DNA from: Blattabacterium sp. (Blatta orientalis) str. Tarazona
Lineage (GTDB): Bacteria; Bacteroidota; Bacteroidia; Flavobacteriales; Blattabacteriaceae
NCBI RefSeq assembly: GCF_000334405.1
Contig: NC_020195.1
Span: forward strand, 372,001-436,000
Direction of reading: 5' to 3'
Length of the DNA stretch: 64,000 nt
In this document: positions 63,251-64,000 of the stretch, piece by piece
How the letters are laid out: every line of letters begins with the position of its first letter
How positions within the stretch are numbered: position 1 is the first letter of the stretch
Made by a program: the position numbers and the translations under genes
The notes under the pieces: model-generated
Database searches by the model: none
Seen by the model: only the letters and a program-made list of their open reading frames with translations
Told to the model about the DNA's origin: nothing

Positions 63251-63976
63251 ATGCAGATTATAGCAGCTATAGATCTTATTGATGGAAAATGTGTTCGTTT
63301 GATACAGGGAGACTATAAAAGAAAAAAAATTTATAATAAAGATCCGTTAGATGTTGCTTTTTTACTAGAAGATCATGGAATATCTAGATTACATCTAGTG
63401 GATTTAGATGGGGCAAAAAAGGGAAAAGTTATTCATTGGAAAGTTTTGGAAAAAATAGCAAAATTCACACATTTAATTATTGATTTTGGAGGGGGGATTC
63501 ATACTGATGAAGATGTACGAATTGTATTTGAGAATGGAGGTTGCATGGCCACAGTTGGGAGTATTGCGGTAAAAGATCCATTTCTTTTTAAGAAATGGAT
63601 CCATATTTATGGAAATGAAAAAATCCTTCTTGGAGTGGATGTTAGAGACAATAAAATAGCTGTGAATGGATGGACTAAATTGTATGAAATTCCTTTTTGG
63701 GATTTCTTAAAAGAAAAAAAAAGTCATGGGGTGAGAAAAATTTTTTGTACGGACATATATAAAGATGGGAACCTTTCCGGTCCTTCTTTTTCTTTATATG
63801 AGGAAATTCTTCAAAGATTTCCCGATATTGAATTTATTGCAAGTGGAGGAGTAAGGAATATAGAGGATCTAAAAAAATTAGACGATTTAGGCTGTCATGG
63901 AGTTATTATCGGAAAGGCAATATATGAAAATAAGATATCGTTGTCAGATCTTATAGATTGGAAGGAAGATAAATAA
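63251..63976 (+). CDS. hisA: ProFAR isomerase HisA
   Basis: (beta/alpha)8-barrel isomerase of the fourth His step. The 241-residue protein has IAAIDLIDGKCVRLIQGDY with the first catalytic aspartate, LHLVDLDGAKKGK, IDFGGGIHTDEDV, VGSIAVKDP, FCTDIYKDGNLSGPSF with the second catalytic aspartate, and FIASGGVRNIEDLKKL. Both phosphate-binding halves are intact. hisF begins eight bases after its stop. Confidence 0.95.
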   Translation: MQIIAAIDLIDGKCVRLIQGDYKRKKIYNKDPLDVAFLLEDHGISRLHLVDLDGAKKGKVIHWKVLEKIAKFTHLIIDFGGGIHTDEDVRIVFENGGCMATVGSIAVKDPFLFKKWIHIYGNEKILLGVDVRDNKIAVNGWTKLYEIPFWDFLKEKKSHGVRKIFCTDIYKDGNLSGPSFSLYEEILQRFPDIEFIASGGVRNIEDLKKLDDLGCHGVIIGKAIYENKISLSDLIDWKEDK

Positions 63977-63984
63977 AATTATTT

Positions 63985-64000
63985 ATGTTAGTTAAGCGTA
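63985..64000 (+). CDS. hisF: HisF cyclase subunit, first five codons only (runs off the right edge)
   Basis: ATG at 63985 followed by TTA GTT AAG CGT, giving MLVKR, the family start of HisF (MLxKRIIPCLD). Position after hisH and hisA is the usual place for hisF. Only five codons are in the window. Confidence 0.7.

Noticed and set aside
1..64000. Mobile elements, CRISPR arrays, prophage, toxin-antitoxin or defence genes
   Set aside because: I saw no direct repeats with spacers, no transposase or integrase motifs and no inverted-repeat-bounded insert in the whole window.

Overview
The window is very AT-rich, densely packed bacterial chromosome. It looks like a reduced-genome Bacteroidota endosymbiont of the Blattabacterium (cockroach symbiont) type. 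Supporting signs, from the sequence and family knowledge: a fused CcoN/CcoO cbb3 oxidase subunit, an OmpA with thrombospondin type-3 repeats, a Flavobacteria-style FtsL and a Porin_10-like outer-membrane protein, TAnnTTTG promoter-like boxes, many ATGA or convergent overlaps, no phage, IS or CRISPR, and full Trp and His operons kept in an otherwise pared-down genome. The species assignment is inference.

Layout. 1-4.6 kb: frameshifted ytxH-like gene (cut by the window edge), murB, a purine nucleoside phosphorylase homologue with its catalytic motifs replaced, mrp, a phosphopantetheinyl transferase and pnuC. 4.6-20.5 kb (minus strand): hisS, then the dcw cell-wall/division cluster in transcription order rsmH-ftsL-ftsI-murE-mraY-murD-ftsW-murG-murC-ftsQ-ftsA-ftsZ. 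20.6-33.5 kb: tgt, lptF/G-type permease, htrA, dapF, M42 peptidase, ychF, tatC, ompA, smpB, split transketolase, mazG, aroA. 33.5-37.7 kb: NlpC/P60 hydrolase, tRNA-Glu, rpsT, murI, maeB. 37.8-44.4 kb (minus): gcvH and a cbb3 oxidase cluster (ccoI-ccoS-ccoNO-ccoQ-ccoP-fixH). 44.4-46.9 kb: two decaying envelope genes, a glucosaminidase and a porin. 47.1-53.5 kb: trpE-G-D-C-(F-B)-A with F and B joined. 53.5-58.0 kb: yggS, serC, tilS (split), aroK, tRNA-Lys, xth. 58.2-64 kb: hisG-D-C-B-H-A and the first codons of hisF.

How it fits together. The window encodes much of peptidoglycan synthesis (MurB, C, D, E, G, I, MraY, DapF, FtsI, FtsW), microaerobic respiration (cbb3), and supply of essential amino acids: erythrose-4-phosphate via transketolase, AroA/AroK, SerC, the Trp operon and the His operon.

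Main new observation. At least six loci are broken or joined by one-base changes in poly-A/poly-T runs: ytxH, mrp, smpB, tilS (two opposite changes), trpF/trpB and a glucosaminidase (two). A porin has about four shifts, most of them at or near such runs. Reading across each run restores a recognisable family sequence. In conserved genes the lesions sit at the extreme 5' or 3' end; in the two envelope genes they accumulate. This fits a mixture of true gene decay and slippage-tolerant genes, though assembly error in homopolymers must be excluded first. Terminator-like hairpins just before trpE and hisG suggest attenuation may survive.
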